Shown: positions 12,434-14,261 of the stretch, piece after piece
Layout: each line of letters opens with the position of its first letter
How positions within the stretch are numbered: the stretch's first letter is position 1
From: Acidimicrobiaceae bacterium
GTDB lineage: Bacteria; Actinomycetota; Acidimicrobiia; Acidimicrobiales; Palsa-688
Assembly: GCA_003156795.1 (NCBI GenBank)
Contig: PMHU01000179.1
Coordinates: 317-14,577 of the forward strand
Direction of reading: 5' to 3'
DNA: 14,261 bases
The notes under the pieces: model-generated
Told to the model about the DNA's origin: nothing
What the model saw: only the letters and a program-made list of their open reading frames with translations
The model's database searches: none
Made by a program: the position numbers and the translations under genes

Positions 12434-13300
12434 TCAGTGCTCCCCCCGGAGGAAGCGTTCGAGCTCGGCGGCCAGCTCGTCGCCGGATGGGAGGTCCCCG
12501 AAGTCGACCGCCGACGCGGCCTGCTCGCTGTCGTGCTGGGCTTCGAGCTGCCGGACCAACGCCGCGTGCTCGTCGCTGCCCGCTATCAGCTGCTCGATCT
12601 GCTGGTTGGTGGCCGATGCGGCCGTGTGCAAGGTCGATGTGTCGACCTCTATCTCTGTCATGCGGGCCAGTCCGTCGAGCAGCGATGCCGATGCGGCGGG
12701 ATAAGGCATGGCCGACACGTAGTGGGGGACTCGCGCCCAGAGACCGACCGCTGGAATCCTGGCCTCTCCGAATGCCATTTCCAAGGCGCCCTGAACGCCC
12801 GAGGGTACTTCGATGCTGGCCGGCAGGAAGCCGACCCGAGCCGCCAGCTCCGAGTCGGTAGACGTGCCCACCAAGCGGATCGGTCGGGTGTGTGGGACGG
12901 GGGCCGGGAACGCGCCGAGGCCGACCACCATCTCCACCCCGAGCCGCGACGAGAGACCCACGACTTCCGCGATGAATCGGTGCCACCGCATGTCCGGTTC
13001 GGGCCCGGCCAGGATAATCACCGTTCGCCCGGTGCGGTTCGTGGCCGAGTGAAGACGAATCTCCGACCACCGCAGATCCTTGTCGACGCCGTTGACGATC
13101 CGAAGCGTCGGACGGCGGGCGCGAAAGTCGATCAGTTCGTCGGAGTCGAAAGTGGCGACCACCTCCGACGGCATCGACCCGATCAAGTGACCGAGCGCGT
13201 TTCCGGCCGCCAGGCCGGCGTCGATCCAGCCCTCCAGACAAATGACCAGCACGGGACGTTCGACCGTGGGCCAACTGTGGACGCTCGCCAGTTCGCTCAT
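12434..13300 (-). CDS. PAC2 family protein (288 aa)
   Basis: Matches the PAC2 (proteasome assembly chaperone-like, PF09754) pattern common in actinobacteria: PVLVICLEGWIDAGLAAGNAL (16-36), LIDFRARRPTLRIVNGV, VIILAGPEPDMRWHRFIAEV, VVGLGAFPAPVPHTRPI and a conserved VGLWARVPHYVSAMPYPAAS. The C-terminal 60 residues are acidic and helical. The cellular function of bacterial PAC2 proteins is poorly defined; actinobacteria do have proteasomes, but no proteasome gene is in view. The start ATG 13300 is preceded by TAAGGA, which both ends the upstream phosphotransferase gene and serves as a ribosome binding site, so the two genes form an operon. Confidence 0.9.
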   Translation of the reverse strand: MSELASVHSWPTVERPVLVICLEGWIDAGLAAGNALGHLIGSMPSEVVATFDSDELIDFRARRPTLRIVNGVDKDLRWSEIRLHSATNRTGRTVIILAGPEPDMRWHRFIAEVVGLSSRLGVEMVVGLGAFPAPVPHTRPIRLVGTSTDSELAARVGFLPASIEVPSGVQGALEMAFGEARIPAVGLWARVPHYVSAMPYPAASASLLDGLARMTEIEVDTSTLHTAASATNQQIEQLIAGSDEHAALVRQLEAQHDSEQAASAVDFGDLPSGDELAAELERFLRGEH

Positions 13301-13313
13301 GCTCGGGCCATCC

Positions 13314-14261
13314 TTACCGATCCTCGCTGAGGCCGGCGGCCGCCTTGGACTGCTCGGCCAACCAGGCGATGGTGTCGGGGTACGAGCTCGAGTCGAAGCC
13401 GTCGTCTCCCATGGCCCCTCCTACGTAGCGGGAGTAGACGCCCTCGAGGATGCACGCCAACTTCCAGTACGCGAAGGCCACGTAGAACCCTATCTGCCCT
13501 AAATCGCGACCGGTCGTCGCGGCGTAGCGAGCGGTCAGCTCGGCTCGAGTCGGAAAACCGGGGGCGATGGTGGGTGCGTGGCCGAGCGCCGAACGCTCGC
13601 CTGGTTCGGGCCAATAGACGACCAGCTGACCGACATCGGCCAGAGGGTCTCCGAGCGTGCAGATCTCCCAGTCGAGAACGGCGCGGACCGAGCTACCGTC
13701 GGGAGCGAGGATGCAGTTGTCGAGGCGGTAGTCGCCGTGCACGACCGACGCCGGCCCTTGCTCGGGGATGTGGGCGAGAAGGAAGTCGTGCATGTCCTCC
13801 ACGTCACCGAGGATGGATCCGCCCCGGGCGTCATTGGCGGCCTGGTAGTTGGCGTACCAGCGGCGCAGCTGACGGGCGATGTAGCCCTCTTTGCGTCCGA
13901 GGTCGCCGAGGCCCACGGCGTCTGGGTCTACAGAATGGATCTGGGCCAACGTATCGATCAGGGCCAGACCGGCCCGGTGCCGGGCCTCTAGGTCGAAGCT
14001 GGCCTCCGCGTCCTCCTCCGTTCGGGCGATGACGCCATCGACGAAGCCCATCACGTAAAAGGGCGCCCCGTTGACCGAATCATCGGTGCACAAGCCCATG
14101 GCCGGCGGGGCGGGTACACCGGCGGGGCCCATGGCGGAGATGATCTTGTGCTCGCGGCCCATGTCGTGGGCGGTGGGCAACAGGTGACTGGTGGGTGGGC
14201 GCCGGAGCACGTACCGGTTGCCGGCGGCGTCTGTCACTTCGAACGTCAAGTTGCTCCGCCC
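13314..14261 (-). CDS. phosphotransferase (APH/ACAD10-like kinase fold), 5' end beyond the window
   Basis: The frame is open to the window edge; 315 residues are visible, beginning GRSNLTFEVTD, the nucleotide-binding strand-loop region of APH-type kinases, so only a few dozen N-terminal residues are likely missing. Kinase landmarks: RYVLRRPP, the hinge-like FYVMGFVDG, the Brenner-type catalytic loop VVHGDYRLDNCIL (about 173-185), and VLDWEICTLGDPLADVGQLV with the metal-binding Asp. The pattern fits the phosphotransferase family related to the N-terminal kinase domain of ACAD10/11, often found near acyl-CoA metabolism genes; antibiotic resistance is not implied. It is followed after 13 bp by the PAC2 gene with an overlapping ribosome binding site. 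The physiological substrate is unknown. Confidence 0.9.
   Translation of the reverse strand, partial: GRSNLTFEVTDAAGNRYVLRRPPTSHLLPTAHDMGREHKIISAMGPAGVPAPPAMGLCTDDSVNGAPFYVMGFVDGVIARTEEDAEASFDLEARHRAGLALIDTLAQIHSVDPDAVGLGDLGRKEGYIARQLRRWYANYQAANDARGGSILGDVEDMHDFLLAHIPEQGPASVVHGDYRLDNCILAPDGSSVRAVLDWEICTLGDPLADVGQLVVYWPEPGERSALGHAPTIAPGFPTRAELTARYAATTGRDLGQIGFYVAFAYWKLACILEGVYSRYVGGAMGDDGFDSSSYPDTIAWLAEQSKAAAGLSEDR

Noticed and set aside
11888..13330. 480-codon plus-strand open frame
   Set aside because: Runs antisense through the MauD-like and PAC2 genes with low-complexity Arg/Pro-rich translation, a usual shadow in GC-rich DNA.
13314..14261. Aminoglycoside resistance gene
   Set aside because: The fold is shared with APH enzymes, but the motifs fit the ACAD10/11-like phosphotransferase group; nothing suggests a drug substrate.

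Overview
The window is GC-rich bacterial DNA with strong G/C preference at third codon positions. Its genes point to an actinobacterium, possibly of the Acidimicrobiia: an F420-type luciferase-like oxidoreductase, a PAC2 protein, a DUF2461 protein, an APH-type phosphotransferase, and several genes whose start codon lies only 6-8 bases after a TANNNT -10 hexamer, as in leaderless actinobacterial genes. The lineage is inferred from gene content, not from a marker phylogeny.

Layout. (1) Positions 1-1586 look like a decayed integration site: a twice-frameshifted tyrosine recombinase remnant, two small minus-strand ORFs (one a zinc ribbon), a 17-bp tandem duplication and a cluster of GTTGAC/GTCAAC repeats, all lying on the 3' side of a tRNA-Ala(GGC) gene (1587-1663, minus). 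(2) Positions 1738-4910 hold a DUF2461 protein and leucyl-tRNA synthetase (leuS), both plus strand, each with its own apparent -10 box. (3) Positions 4894-7068 hold a divergent pair: a short nucleotide-sugar dehydrogenase-like protein (minus, overlapping the end of leuS by 17 bp) and a glycosyltransferase-like protein with a C-terminal coiled coil (plus). Their facing promoters appear to share one -10 sequence. (4) Positions 7088-8104 hold a luciferase-like monooxygenase family oxidoreductase (minus). (5) Positions 8168-12371 hold a tightly coupled minus-strand operon of six genes, the most interesting part of the window. (6) Positions 12434-14261 hold a PAC2 protein and a phosphotransferase cut by the window edge (both minus).

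The operon in region 5, in transcription order, encodes a membrane-anchored thioredoxin-fold protein (MauD-like, CATC), an unrecognised 161-residue protein, a MauE/DoxX-like membrane protein with a CGCFG motif, a Tat-exported cysteine-rich protein resembling the methylamine dehydrogenase light chain (MauA) and fused to three nearly identical 47-residue FG-GAP-like repeats, a multi-pass membrane protein with an SPC motif, and a lipoprotein. No methylamine dehydrogenase heavy chain and no MauG are present. I read it as a secreted disulfide-rich protein travelling with its own thiol-redox maturation machinery; substrate and role are unknown.

Every gene junction in this operon is a stop/start overlap or a 1-nt gap, and the two places where a gap would exist (before the first gene, and before the MauE-like gene) are bridged by tiny ORFs of 9 and 10 codons that themselves overlap their neighbours. 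The first of these starts 7 bases after a TAGGCT -10 box. The arrangement suggests a leaderless transcript translated by continuous termination-reinitiation.
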